Positions 28,490-37,197 of a stretch of DNA of 64,000 bases are shown in pieces (position 1 is the stretch's first letter; every line of letters starts with the position of its first letter). The DNA lies in contig DZCW01000001.1 in the NCBI GenBank assembly GCA_022736555.1, positions 101,552-165,551 of the forward strand. Reading direction: 5' to 3'. Under the pieces are notes generated by a model. It saw nothing but the letters and a program-made list of their open reading frames with translations. It ran no database searches and was not told where the DNA came from. The position numbers were made by a program, and so were the translations under genes. Source of the DNA: Candidatus Saccharimonas sp. Its GTDB lineage: Bacteria; Patescibacteriota; Saccharimonadia; Saccharimonadales; Saccharimonadaceae.

Positions 28490-28978
28490 ATGAGAGACGG
28501 AATGTATAACGAACTAGCGCTGGAACGTGCTGTACGAGAATATTTTGGAGCCGATGTTGATGTTAGACAGACTGTAGTTTGTCGAATACCAGTTAGCCCG
28601 ACAGCTGTGGCTACTCTGTTTTTAACGACAAAGAAACAGTTATATCTATATATAACCGCTCAGTCAAAGATAACTTTCGGTGATGTCAAAAAAATAGTAT
28701 CAAATATGGGGCTAAAAGCTGATTTATATGTCCCGCCAAAAAATCGTCCACAATATTTTAATGAAGTTGGTTCGACTAAATTTCATGAAGTTTTCCCCGG
28801 TAGAAAACATATCAGCGAAGACGACATTGCATTTTACAAGACATTGGCACCATACAATCCAGCATTTATATTAATTAGCGAAGTTAAAAAAGGCGAAATC
28901 TATCAATTTGATAGTGATTCACACACTAAATGGCGCATAGCGGCCAAATTCGCCTATCGTCGTATCAAAACTAGCTAG
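28490..28978 (+). CDS. Conserved hypothetical protein
   Basis: 162 residues, soluble, mixed alpha/beta. Notable stretches are TTKKQLYLYITAQSKITFGDVKKI and GSTKFHEVFPGRKHI. It ends KFAYRRIKTS. No family recognised. TACAAT ends eight bases before the ATG (leaderless). The 3' end overlaps the convergent methyltransferase gene by eight bases. Confidence 0.7.
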   Translation: MRDGMYNELALERAVREYFGADVDVRQTVVCRIPVSPTAVATLFLTTKKQLYLYITAQSKITFGDVKKIVSNMGLKADLYVPPKNRPQYFNEVGSTKFHEVFPGRKHISEDDIAFYKTLAPYNPAFILISEVKKGEIYQFDSDSHTKWRIAAKFAYRRIKTS

Positions 28979-30281
28979 TTTTTAGATCTAGTACGATCAA
29001 ATGCTCGATATGTGGAGTCCTAGGAAAGAAGTTGTAACCACGGTGATAACTAATCCGGTATTTTTCAGATAGCATCTTGGCATCGCGGGCCTGGGTAGTT
29101 GGATTGCATGACAAATAAACTATACGTTCAGGGGTGGTCGCTAATAGTTTATTAATAACGTCTTCGTGCAGACCGGCGCGTGGCGGATCGACGATAATAA
29201 TTGAATCACCTTTGATGTACTCGAGGGCTTTTTCGCTGGGGGCTAGGATGGCTTTGACGGCTTTTTCGCGTTCTAGGTTCGAGATATTACGTTTCATCTC
29301 GATCACGGCGGGTTCGTTAATTTCTACTAGGGTGACGTCCTTGCCTCCGATAGTTAGCCCGATCGTACCGACACCGCTATACAGGTCAACGGTTGGTTTT
29401 TTGGCTGGAATGTATTGTTTCATATCATTCAGGGCTTGTTCATAGACGGGTATGTTTATCTGGAAAAAGCCTTCAACGGCGTAATTAAAAGGAATGTCTA
29501 ATATTGTATCGCTTAGGTTGACGGTTCCCCATGACTGTAGGCGTTTGGTGATAACGCTAGCTGGGCTTTTTGGGTTCGAGAATATCAGTTCAAACCCGTC
29601 TATATCTAGACTTTTTAGCTCACTATCTGAAAATTCGATAAAATCAGGTTCTTTGACGTACAGTTGCATAGCAACCTTGCCTGCTTGGTTACAACGGACT
29701 AGTAATGTTTTCAGCATGAATGCCCGAACATCGGGCTTAACGCGCAGTAGGTCACGCAAAGCGGCTGCAGCGCGGTTAATAACGGGATTAGCTAAACTAG
29801 TGCCGTCGACAGGGATTTTACCGTGTGTGCCGCGTTGGAAAAATGCTAAATCTAGTTGTTCGGACTCTTTATTCCACCACCAACTGAATTCAATTTTATT
29901 GCGGTATTCGTATTGCTTATTGTCACTATAGACTTCAATAGCGCCTGGTAGGACAATATCATGCAATTCGAAGGCTTCTTCGATCAGGGCTGATTTATAG
30001 TGTTGTTCAGCCTCGAAAGTCATAATTTGCCAAGGACTAGTCGACAAATAGCTATCCTGGTCGCGTGGTTGGATTCGTTCGCTACTAGGTGTAATTACCT
30101 CGGTGACTACACCTTCGGCTAGTTTTGATTTTTTCTTGGTGATTTGTATGTCGACGGTTTCGCCAGGCAGACCGCCCCAAGCGAATAATTTACGGCCATC
30201 ATCCATTGTGCCGAGCGCTTGCCCGCCACCAACAATCTTGTCGAGTAACATATTAACAACTGGAAAAGTTTTTTTCTTCAT
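28971..30281 (-). CDS. RNA (uracil-5-)-methyltransferase, TrmA/RumA family
   Basis: 436 residues. N-terminal TRAM domain (GGGQALGTMDDGRKLFAWGG), SAM motif TVDLYSGVGTIGL, IIVDPPRAGLH, and catalytic Cys in VYLSCNPTTQARD. It makes m5U in 23S rRNA or tRNA; target (RlmD/RlmC/TrmA) not assignable. The usual N-terminal Fe-S Cys cluster of RumA is not evident. TATACT ends six bases before the ATG (leaderless). Confidence 0.93.
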   Translation of the reverse strand: MKKKTFPVVNMLLDKIVGGGQALGTMDDGRKLFAWGGLPGETVDIQITKKKSKLAEGVVTEVITPSSERIQPRDQDSYLSTSPWQIMTFEAEQHYKSALIEEAFELHDIVLPGAIEVYSDNKQYEYRNKIEFSWWWNKESEQLDLAFFQRGTHGKIPVDGTSLANPVINRAAAALRDLLRVKPDVRAFMLKTLLVRCNQAGKVAMQLYVKEPDFIEFSDSELKSLDIDGFELIFSNPKSPASVITKRLQSWGTVNLSDTILDIPFNYAVEGFFQINIPVYEQALNDMKQYIPAKKPTVDLYSGVGTIGLTIGGKDVTLVEINEPAVIEMKRNISNLEREKAVKAILAPSEKALEYIKGDSIIIVDPPRAGLHEDVINKLLATTPERIVYLSCNPTTQARDAKMLSEKYRISYHRGYNFFPRTPHIEHLIVLDLKTS

Positions 30282-30324
30282 CTGTTTAGTATAACCTAAA
30301 CAGATGAATATTTAGTCGGTGAAT

Positions 30325-31458
30325 TTATTTTGCTATTTTCTTGGTACAAACCTGGGCCATTATCATACCGGTGCCAAACACGTGGGCTGCGAACATAACT
30401 ATGAATCCGAGAATTGGGATGAAGTAGATTATCGTTAGTACGCTCAAACCTAGTGGCATGATAAGGAATGGTTTTTTGGTGTTTTTGGATATTATTATTT
30501 TACCTAACATATAACCTACGAAAGGTGTGTTTAGGATCATTATGATCAACCAAGCTAGCGTGATTAATATAGCTAGAGGAACACCGATGACTGACATAAA
30601 TAGCATGATAACCAGCAGTGGTGTAGCTAGGACTGTTAGTAGACCTATTAATGTTATTTTGCCTGGGTTTTTCATAGCTTTGGCAGTAGCTTCGTTTAAT
30701 GTCTGTGGGATTATTAGGGCTAGTGTGATGCCAATTAGGATCATAGCTACCAGGAAGTATATAAATCCGCCTAATATTGCGGCTCCAATCCAATTACCGC
30801 TCATTTTTGGAGTGTCTTTTGGCGCGTAGATTGTTGTTGTGCCTAATACGTGGCCACCATTATTGATAGTAGGATTATTGACGCTGGTGTAATCTAATTT
30901 ACCGCTAACTTGTCCTGTTGATCCAATAATTAATGTATTGATGTCGCCGTTTATATCACGTCCGACAACGCCATTTATGGTCATATTTTCCGAGCCGATT
31001 ACTATGTCTCGGCCAATTAGCCCGTTGATTGTTGTAGTTTGGCTACCACCTAATAAATCGCGGTTAATTACGCTGTTCTTATCAATTGATAGATTCTGAG
31101 CGGCTATAGAGGCGTTGTTGTGGATTATGCCACTAATAACGACACTTTGTCCGGCTAATCTGACACTACCGTCGACAGTTCCGCTGATTGTTATACTCTG
31201 ACCAGCACAAAAGACATCACCAGTAACTTCACCGCTAATTGTGATATTTTGTCCGGCGCAGTAAACGTCGCCATTGACGACACCGGCGATATCGATATTA
31301 TTACCACCAGCGAATAACATACTGTCGATGGTTTTACCTGCGGCGACGGTTATTGTGTTGCCAGTTTGAAAGCTTTGCGCGTTGGCTATACCAACTGTCG
31401 CTAATGCCGATAGAGCGATTAGTCCTAGCCCCAGAGTTAATACTTTGATGTGTTTCAT
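30325..31458 (-). CDS. Secreted bactofilin-like beta-helix protein with C-terminal membrane helices
   Basis: 377 residues. Signal peptide (about 1-27, ends ANAQS), then repeated hexapeptide-like turns such as GGNNIDIAGVVNGDV, AGQNITISGEV and AGQSITISGTV (about 40-200) that build a polymer-forming beta-helix, then four hydrophobic helices (about 220-370). Similar proteins are called polymer-forming cytoskeletal, but a signal peptide and Cys in DVYCAGQ suggest an extracytoplasmic location here. An AGAGGGG Shine-Dalgarno is four bases before the ATG. Confidence 0.8.
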   Translation of the reverse strand: MKHIKVLTLGLGLIALSALATVGIANAQSFQTGNTITVAAGKTIDSMLFAGGNNIDIAGVVNGDVYCAGQNITISGEVTGDVFCAGQSITISGTVDGSVRLAGQSVVISGIIHNNASIAAQNLSIDKNSVINRDLLGGSQTTTINGLIGRDIVIGSENMTINGVVGRDINGDINTLIIGSTGQVSGKLDYTSVNNPTINNGGHVLGTTTIYAPKDTPKMSGNWIGAAILGGFIYFLVAMILIGITLALIIPQTLNEATAKAMKNPGKITLIGLLTVLATPLLVIMLFMSVIGVPLAILITLAWLIIMILNTPFVGYMLGKIIISKNTKKPFLIMPLGLSVLTIIYFIPILGFIVMFAAHVFGTGMIMAQVCTKKIAK

Positions 31459-31602
31459 TAATCCCCTCTTTTCGTTATTAATATAGCGGACTTTTTATAT
31501 AATGTCATTATACCGTTACCGTGATGTTTGCAAGAATTTGGTTTATTTCATCTATTACGGGCTACATTTAGGATTAATGTCGTGCTATAATCATCCGTGT
31601 TA

Positions 31603-31677
31603 TGGGATGTCGCCAAGTGGTAAGGCACTGGGTTCTGGTTCCAGCATTCGGGGGTTCGAATCCCTCCATCCCAGCCA
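31603..31677 (+). tRNA. tRNA-Gln (anticodon CUG)
   Basis: TGGGATG pairs with CATCCCA; anticodon stem CTGGG/TCCAG with loop TTCTGGT giving anticodon CTG; T-arm GGTTCGAATCC; discriminator G and encoded CCA. The weak U1-A72 pair is typical of bacterial tRNA-Gln. TATAAT (31586-31591) precedes it. Confidence 0.95.
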
Positions 31678-31718
31678 TAGAAAATACCGTAGGTCTTTTG
31701 ATCTACGGTATTTTCTAT
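31678..31718 (+). terminator. 15-bp hairpin terminator of tRNA-Gln
   Basis: Perfect arms TAGAAAATACCGTAG/CTACGGTATTTTCTA directly after the CCA end. Confidence 0.75.
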
Positions 31719-31996
31719 TACTCGGGTCGGGACCCGAATCCCTGGGTTTAGCGGAACGAAACGAGGGGGTTCGGTGAAGCGCAGTGAAACGAAAATGTGT
31801 TTACATATTTTCGTAAACAAACGGAAGAGTGAAATAAAACGAAGCGATATCCCTTCACGCTATACGCTATATGTAGCGGTGGCGCTTATGCTTATACTGT
31901 ATATGTGGTGTATATTCACAACGATTATGGTATAATGCTACGAGACGCTCATAAAAACAAACGTTTCGTAAACTTAAACTGTCGGGAGGGAAAATC
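31719..31996 (+). promoter_or_regulatory. Intergenic region with CBASS promoter
   Basis: About 280 bp without a gene. Its first part has short tRNA-like fragments (GAATCCCT, GGTTCGG) that do not fold into a tRNA. An extended -10 TGGTATAAT (31928-31936) lies ~60 bp before the CD-NTase gene, which also has a GGGAGGG Shine-Dalgarno six bases before its ATG. Confidence 0.6.
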
Positions 31997-32902
31997 ATGG
32001 CAGAAATAGAAAACATACTAAGACTTTGGTCTAAAAGGCCAAGCGATTCTGAACAGGAAAGAATCGAAAGAACTGAACGGATGATACGAGCCGCAATTGC
32101 CAAATCTGAAGACCCTAAGGTCAATTCAGCAAAGATTTTTGCAAAAGGAAGTGTAAGAATGAATACAAATATTCGTTCGGCTAGCGACATAGATATATGC
32201 GTTCAATCTGCCGACGTATTTTTTACGAACTATCCTACGGGAAAGGACCACGCAGACTTTAATAATGTATCTTCGGACTATAGTTTTAACACGTTTCGTA
32301 GAGGTGTGGAAAACGCATTAACTGACTACTTCGGCACAACTGGAGTAGACACGTCCGGTAACAAGGCTATCCATATAAACAACACAACACAAGGCTCTAG
32401 GATAGATGCTGATGTTGTGCCCGCTTTCGAACACCGTCGGTATAATGCTGATGGTAGTTACTTTTCTGGCATTGAAATTCGTTCAAAAAGTGATATAAAC
32501 GCTAAAACTATAAATTGGCCACATCATAATTACAATAATAACCTGTCAAAACATAATAATACCTCCCATAGATACAGAAAAATGGTACGTATTTTTAAGC
32601 GGGTTCGCGAAGCAATGGCAAATTCGGAGCTTGACTATAATCACGACGCTCAGTCTTTTCTTATCGAGTCCTTACTATGGAACGTGCCTGATGAATACTT
32701 TGGCTTTGATAACTATTTAGATGACATAGTGAACATCATAACCTACCTAAAAGAAAATCTGACATTATCTAATTTAGTAGACGAATGGGGTGAAGTAAAC
32801 GAACTTAAATATCTGTTTAAGGGCCCACAAAAATGGACAAGAGAGGGCGCATTAGTATTTATAAATAACTCAAATCAGTATTTAGGTGAGCTTAATGGAT
32901 AA
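31997..32902 (+). CDS. CBASS CD-NTase (cGAS/DncV-like nucleotidyltransferase)
   Basis: 301 residues. Pol-beta-type nucleotidyltransferase core: KGSVRMNT (G51-S52), the DxD pair at D64 and D66 in ASDIDICV, and the third metal Asp in RIDADVVPAFE (D137/D139). The helical C-terminal half fits CD-NTases. On phage infection such enzymes make cyclic oligonucleotides that activate a linked effector; here the next gene, overlapping by 8 bp, is a Cap15 receptor. No Cap2/Cap3 (E1/E2, JAB) genes are present, so a type I system. The product (di- or trinucleotide) cannot be read from sequence. Confidence 0.9.
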   Translation: MAEIENILRLWSKRPSDSEQERIERTERMIRAAIAKSEDPKVNSAKIFAKGSVRMNTNIRSASDIDICVQSADVFFTNYPTGKDHADFNNVSSDYSFNTFRRGVENALTDYFGTTGVDTSGNKAIHINNTTQGSRIDADVVPAFEHRRYNADGSYFSGIEIRSKSDINAKTINWPHHNYNNNLSKHNNTSHRYRKMVRIFKRVREAMANSELDYNHDAQSFLIESLLWNVPDEYFGFDNYLDDIVNIITYLKENLTLSNLVDEWGEVNELKYLFKGPQKWTREGALVFINNSNQYLGELNG

Positions 32903-33491
32903 GATTGATTATAAAAAAATTATTTGGCTATCAGGGCTTGTCGCGATAGTTACAATAACGGTGTACGTTAAATACACGAAAATAACGCTTGGTTTAAACT
33001 TTGATACATTCGGCGTAATTGGTGTAGTAGCGGGTATCAATTGGTTTTTATGGAGTATATTCAAGAAGTGGTTGTGGAAATATCTAATATTTAATAATTG
33101 GCTTGTAATGATACCAGATCTTAATGGATCTTGGAGTGGTACTCTACAGAGTACGTGGATTGATAATACGACTAATAAACCAATACCTCAAATCGAGACA
33201 ACTGCAATCATCAGACAGGACCTGTCAACGATAACTATCGACTTTAGTACTAATGAAATGGAAAGTCGAAGTATCATCGCAGAGATTAGCCTCCACCCTC
33301 ATAGGCGTGTTACAGAAATCAATTATATATATCAGTCGGACCCTGATGCCGTTGTTAAACATAGAAGTGAAATTCACTATGGTGCCGCCAAGCTTATCTA
33401 TAACAAAAACTCTAAGGGCGAAACTCTCAAAGGAGACTACTGGACCGACAGGAAAACAACAGGCACAATTACTCTAAAACGTAATATATAA
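32895..33491 (+). CDS. cap15: Cap15 CBASS effector (two helices plus beta-barrel)
   Basis: 198 residues from ATG 32895. Two N-terminal transmembrane helices (about 9-26 and 38-55) precede a ~125-residue all-beta domain with the Cap15 cyclic-dinucleotide receptor signature: LNGSWSGTLQSTW, IIRQDLSTITIDF, IHYGAAKLIYN and LKGDYWTDRKTTGTI. Known Cap15 proteins sense the CD-NTase product, oligomerise and disrupt the inner membrane. The ATG overlaps the CD-NTase stop; AGGTGA sits five bases upstream, so I prefer it over GTG 32886. Confidence 0.9.
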   Translation: MDKIDYKKIIWLSGLVAIVTITVYVKYTKITLGLNFDTFGVIGVVAGINWFLWSIFKKWLWKYLIFNNWLVMIPDLNGSWSGTLQSTWIDNTTNKPIPQIETTAIIRQDLSTITIDFSTNEMESRSIIAEISLHPHRRVTEINYIYQSDPDAVVKHRSEIHYGAAKLIYNKNSKGETLKGDYWTDRKTTGTITLKRNI

Positions 33492-33544
33492 CGTCATCAC
33501 AGGCGAAGAGGTGTTGTAAGAGTTGGTTGTAAAGGGCAAGAAAC

Positions 33545-33856
33545 TTAAATAGCCGACTGAACCGGTAGTGTTTTGGCCCACGTTAATATCAACAATATTC
33601 CCCACAGCAGAAGTGCTAATGGGATATAAACAAGTGCATATAATAAAACGCCTAATACCAGATCGGTGCCTCTTCGGTACTTAAAGACCCTACCGACTAT
33701 CTCGTATGAAATTAGCAACATTACGCTATAAATCGGGACCGCCTGGGCGAATATGATACCCAAAAGTGGACTTTTAAAGATAGGAACTGCTTCAATAGTT
33801 TTGTAGCAGATTATAAAACGGACTATATAGCTAGTCGTGCTTAATAGTTCATACAT
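33545..33856 (-). CDS. Small multi-pass membrane protein
   Basis: 103 residues with three to four hydrophobic helices (about 8-20, 28-52, 62-92). No family recognised. CATAAT ends seven bases before the ATG, consistent with a leaderless mRNA. Convergent with the CBASS operon; no evident functional link. Confidence 0.6.
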   Translation of the reverse strand: MYELLSTTSYIVRFIICYKTIEAVPIFKSPLLGIIFAQAVPIYSVMLLISYEIVGRVFKYRRGTDLVLGVLLYALVYIPLALLLWGILLILTWAKTLPVQSAI

Positions 33857-34054
33857 CTATACTATTATGACATAATGTACGCATAAAGTCTATGATTATC
33901 CGAGACAGTCATTTCGTGTCTCATTTGTCTCATTTTAATCCGTTAGAATGTACCAGACCTATATGTTCGGCCAAATTAAAATCAGATCCGTGTGTTCTGT
34001 CTTTGAAATTTAACTAGAATAGCCCGTGTTAGAAACCTAGTATATAATGTCCCC

Positions 34055-34300
34055 ATGGATAAAAACCTAAACATAGACAACAAAGAGGCAAAACAAAAAT
34101 GCCTCAATGAAGTAATTAGCAGAATCCAAGATATTGATGATCCGTCCCAAGTTGGTCTTATTGCTGCGCAAGATATTGTCGATATCGTTGTCGAAAATTT
34201 AGGACCAGAAATATACAACAAAGCAATTTTTGATACGAACAAATTGTTTCAAAACAAACTGGAAGATTTAAAATACGAAATCGAAAAACTTAAGCAATAA
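34055..34300 (+). CDS. DUF2164-like small protein
   Basis: 81 residues. The segment GLIAAQDIVDIVVENLGPEIYNKAI matches the DUF2164 pattern. A Lys/Glu-rich C-terminal helix follows. Function unknown. TATAAT ends six bases before the ATG (leaderless). The YfiH-like gene begins 18 bp downstream and is probably co-transcribed. Confidence 0.75.
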   Translation: MDKNLNIDNKEAKQKCLNEVISRIQDIDDPSQVGLIAAQDIVDIVVENLGPEIYNKAIFDTNKLFQNKLEDLKYEIEKLKQ

Positions 34301-34318
34301 CTAATTCTCAATAACAAT

Positions 34319-34990
34319 ATGACTTTAAATATTTTCATCTCAAAAATCCAAGATGGCTCTATGAAATCAATTCATAGCGGCGATATCAAGGATGTGAATA
34401 AAGCACGTACAAACTTTCTCTTGAAGAATAATATAAATCCAGACGATACTACCTTGGTTAGGGTGAAATATAAGGGTGATAATTATAAACGCTATTCTAC
34501 TGTCGATGATAATCATAGGGGTGTTGGCATAGTACGCGAGTCAACCATAGATTGCGATGCTATGGTCACGCTGGCGCAAAATCATGCTTTGTTTTTGCCA
34601 TTAGCTGATTGTGTTGGCGCCGTATTATACGACCCTACTAAAAATGTATTGATGGTTTCGCACTTAGGCCGACATAATCTAGAACAGTTTGGCGGCATTG
34701 CATCCGTCGAATATTTAATAAAGCATCATAATGTTAACCCTGAAAATTTAAAAGTATGGCTCAGCCCCGCTGCAGGTAAGGAATTATATCCCCTATTTGC
34801 CTTTGGCAATCGTAGTTTACATGAAGTTGCATTCGAGCAGATTGCGAGTGCCGGTGTACTATTGGAAAACGTAGAAATATCATCAATTGATTCGGCCAAA
34901 AACGAAGACTACTATTCTCATAGCCAATTTCTAAAAGGCAGCAGAAAAGATGATGGTCGATTCGCGATCGTCGCTTGTATGACAAAATAA
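34319..34990 (+). CDS. YfiH/PgeF family (laccase-domain) protein
   Basis: 223 residues. PLADCVGAVLYDP, VSHLGRHNLEQFGG and the C-terminal SHSQFLKGSRKDDGR correspond to the conserved Cys/His centre of the YfiH fold. Family members were called polyphenol oxidases; others act as purine-nucleoside enzymes or as PgeF, which edits peptidoglycan precursors. Which applies here is unresolved. Confidence 0.82.
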   Translation: MTLNIFISKIQDGSMKSIHSGDIKDVNKARTNFLLKNNINPDDTTLVRVKYKGDNYKRYSTVDDNHRGVGIVRESTIDCDAMVTLAQNHALFLPLADCVGAVLYDPTKNVLMVSHLGRHNLEQFGGIASVEYLIKHHNVNPENLKVWLSPAAGKELYPLFAFGNRSLHEVAFEQIASAGVLLENVEISSIDSAKNEDYYSHSQFLKGSRKDDGRFAIVACMTK

Positions 34991-34994
34991 AAAA

Positions 34995-35022
34995 GCTCCG
35001 ACATTATATCGGAGCCATTTTT
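34995..35022. terminator. Bidirectional terminator between convergent genes
   Basis: Stem GCTCCGA/TCGGAGC with T tracts on both sides (ATTTTTTG on plus, TTTTTT on minus), between the yfiH-like and purCE genes. Confidence 0.85.
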
Positions 35023-35041
35023 TGTACTAGCAAAAACTAGG

Positions 35042-36334
35042 TTAAAGGATTAAATAATTTGTCAGCAGCTTTTCTTGCTCGTACCTCAGATCCATATAGA
35101 TCTTTGGATTGCGTATCGACAAAATTTTAAGTGCGGCCAAAGCTGCATTCTTAGGGGAAACAATAGTTTCTGCCGGCGTCAGACTTGGTGTGTTAAGAGA
35201 AGAAAAGACGTCATTGGGTGATTCTTTGTAATTCGCTGGGACACTGATAACCGGGACACAAACATTTGCTGAAAGTGTTGGTCCAGCACCGTTACTCATA
35301 CCGATATATGCAATTATTACCGAGTCAGGGACATCATGAATGTAGCTATTTGCGATATATATACCCTCAACTGGTTGCTTGTGCATTGAGCATGCAACGG
35401 TTGTTATCATCTGGCATCCATGCCCAGTATAATTCGATATAGCATCTTTTATTGACGATATATCATCCTTTTCTGAGCCTGACCAGATAATGATTTGCTG
35501 AAGAGGAATTCTAAAACTTCCGGTTAAATCTGCCGCAATCTGATATTTCTCGAGTACGATATCTGTATTCATGCCATTTCGATACAATTGCTTGTCGAGA
35601 TGTTCGCCGACACGGTCGATTACTCTCCATGAGTCACTATCAATAACATCTGCTAATACGAGTTTCTTATAACTATTAATGCCAAACTCGACCTTGAAAT
35701 CAATCAACCTTCTATTGCCGTTAACTTGTTGCCATGCTTTTTCTAAAGCTAAGAATGTTTTTGCGGCAATCTGTGCCATTTCATCCATCATCTCTGGAGA
35801 ATCCTTTAGCGGGTAGTCTGTGATGCTAGCAAACGCTACTTGACCGGTAATTGGTTGGTCGGGGCGGAATAGATGCATTAGGCCGTCTTCGCCAAATATC
35901 GCTAAGGGATCATCGACCGGTATTTCCATACCCTGCCAGTTTTTACCAGATGTTTTCAAGAAAAATTGAACGACGAGCTTTTGGAATATATGTCCTTTTG
36001 GCAAATGAGGATAAGACTTGAGATATGATCCGTAAGCTTCGCGCCTAACGACAACTTCATACGGAATCATTTCACAAAGCTGACCGATAAAACTTGTTTC
36101 GTCGACCTGCTCTATAAATGACGTCGGGAGTTCGCAGGAATTCAGAAACCTAAACACATTGCACGTCGTTTGGTTCGCGAGTGCCGCTTTACCTTTGACT
36201 ATGTCGTGTTTTGCACCGTCGCCAGCCGTTAAGTCATTCCTTGATACGAATAAGGCTATGCCCGCTTGGTCGGTTCTCCATACTTCTTTGGTTTTGCCCT
36301 CTGTGGCTAATTCGGTTTTCTGAAAATTAATCAT
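35042..36334 (-). CDS. Bifunctional PurC-PurE (PAICS-like): SAICAR synthetase + AIR carboxylase
   Basis: 430 residues from ATG 36334. N-terminal SAICAR synthetase (about 1-235): ATEGKTKEVWRT, SRNDLTAGDGAKHDIVKGK, GQLCEMIPYEVVVRR, DFKVEFGI, LADVIDSDSWR. C-terminal class II PurE-like domain (about 265-430): VACSMHKQPVEG, AYIGMSNGAGPTLSANV, PVISVP, SPKNAALAALKIL. This fusion order and these motifs match animal PAICS rather than separate bacterial PurE and PurC. No other purine-pathway gene is in the window. Its promoter and ~170-nt leader precede it. Confidence 0.9.
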   Translation of the reverse strand: MINFQKTELATEGKTKEVWRTDQAGIALFVSRNDLTAGDGAKHDIVKGKAALANQTTCNVFRFLNSCELPTSFIEQVDETSFIGQLCEMIPYEVVVRREAYGSYLKSYPHLPKGHIFQKLVVQFFLKTSGKNWQGMEIPVDDPLAIFGEDGLMHLFRPDQPITGQVAFASITDYPLKDSPEMMDEMAQIAAKTFLALEKAWQQVNGNRRLIDFKVEFGINSYKKLVLADVIDSDSWRVIDRVGEHLDKQLYRNGMNTDIVLEKYQIAADLTGSFRIPLQQIIIWSGSEKDDISSIKDAISNYTGHGCQMITTVACSMHKQPVEGIYIANSYIHDVPDSVIIAYIGMSNGAGPTLSANVCVPVISVPANYKESPNDVFSSLNTPSLTPAETIVSPKNAALAALKILSIRNPKIYMDLRYEQEKLLTNYLIL

Positions 36335-36339
36335 AGAAA

Positions 36340-36515
36340 ACACCGCCTCTTCTAAAAAGTATCTAATCCTTTATTGCTAGGATAAGACCTGAACAAAATA
36401 CAATAGCTTTTATCCTGTTCAGGCCTTACCTAATGTTTTTAAAGTACAAAAAATTTCTTAAGTTGATTAAGAATTAAGATTACAATACCATTAAATATGC
36501 AAATAGGCAATATCT
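36340..36515 (-). promoter_or_regulatory. Promoter and structured leader of the PAICS-like gene
   Basis: TTGCCT, 17-bp spacer, TATTGT (near 36487-36515). The leader has a 10-bp stem GGCCTGAACA/TGTTCAGGTC that competes with an alternative AGGATAA/TTATCCT pairing, and a weak GAGG before the start. GGATAAA...TATCC resembles the leaders of the next two upstream genes. Confidence 0.5.
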
Positions 36516-36544
36516 TGAAAAACTGTGATTATAGAAAATTTCAT

Positions 36545-36578
36545 AGAAAAAACCGTCTGATTTTTATATCAGACGGTT
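36545..36578 (-). terminator. Intrinsic terminator of the 36.6-kb gene
   Basis: Perfect 11-bp stem AACCGTCTGAT/ATCAGACGGTT followed by T6 on the minus strand. Confidence 0.88.
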
Positions 36579-36600
36579 AGTCATACTTGCTCATAGCTTT

Positions 36601-37191
36601 TTATTCCGGTTTAACTAATGATAGATACTGACTGACGTGTCCAAATCCATCATCGTCACGCTCTGTGCTGCACCACTGTTGTAGTATATCCCTAGCAGCC
36701 AACGCACATTGCTCATCTTCTTTGCCGGTAGCGCCACTAACTGCGACGTAAAGTCTAAAGTAAGGCTTTGGTTTTGAGCTATCCGCGGTGCCAAATACTT
36801 CCGTAATAAATATGTCGTAAACGACACATCCTTGATCGCTTGCGCGACCCCAAGTTTCGGCTGATTCGGGCATGTCACATGAACGCCTACCTAGATCATT
36901 GCGAAGTGCATAGGCGCAGCCCTCTATTTTGAGAGCCGCGTAACCATAACAGTCACACTCCTTGTCATCCTCGGTTGCTGGTCTAATATGGCTGGCACCT
37001 TCTTTGATTGGAAAACCAAAGTCGATCTCGCAATTAGGACCAAAACCACCGAGAAACCGTTCACCTGCAGGGCATTTTGGTACGAACAGTAATCTGATCG
37101 CTCCATTGTCAAAGCCTGGGATTTTTGCCGCCTCTGATTGCACCGCGCTAACGATACCTTCGACGAGTTTCTGGATTGTGAGTTTAATCAT
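36601..37191 (-). CDS. Unknown protein, possible paralogue of the 37.5-kb gene
   Basis: 196 residues from ATG 37191 (AAAGGTGG seven bases upstream; the TTG at 37209 overlaps the SD). Features: FDNGAIRLLFV near the N-terminus, a Cys-containing middle (KECDCYGYAALKIEG), and YVAVSGATGKEDEQCALAARDI near the end. NGAI and A-x-SG-x-x-G-like blocks also occur in the next gene, suggesting distant paralogy. A GlcG/HbpS-like fold is possible but not shown. It is a single-gene unit with its own promoter, leader and terminator. Confidence 0.65.
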   Translation of the reverse strand: MIKLTIQKLVEGIVSAVQSEAAKIPGFDNGAIRLLFVPKCPAGERFLGGFGPNCEIDFGFPIKEGASHIRPATEDDKECDCYGYAALKIEGCAYALRNDLGRRSCDMPESAETWGRASDQGCVVYDIFITEVFGTADSSKPKPYFRLYVAVSGATGKEDEQCALAARDILQQWCSTERDDDGFGHVSQYLSLVKPE

Positions 37192-37197
37192 TCTTTT

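Noticed and set aside
30500..30829. Overlapping frames on both strands within the bactofilin-like gene
   Set aside because: They are frame shadows of a repetitive, hydrophobic gene and have no start signals.
31720..31790. tRNA remnant or att site after tRNA-Gln
   Set aside because: Only 8-base matches to the T-arm, no cloverleaf and no perfect copy of the tRNA 3' end.
33982..34242. 86-codon antisense frame over the DUF2164 gene
   Set aside because: The plus-strand frame has a leaderless promoter and a family match.
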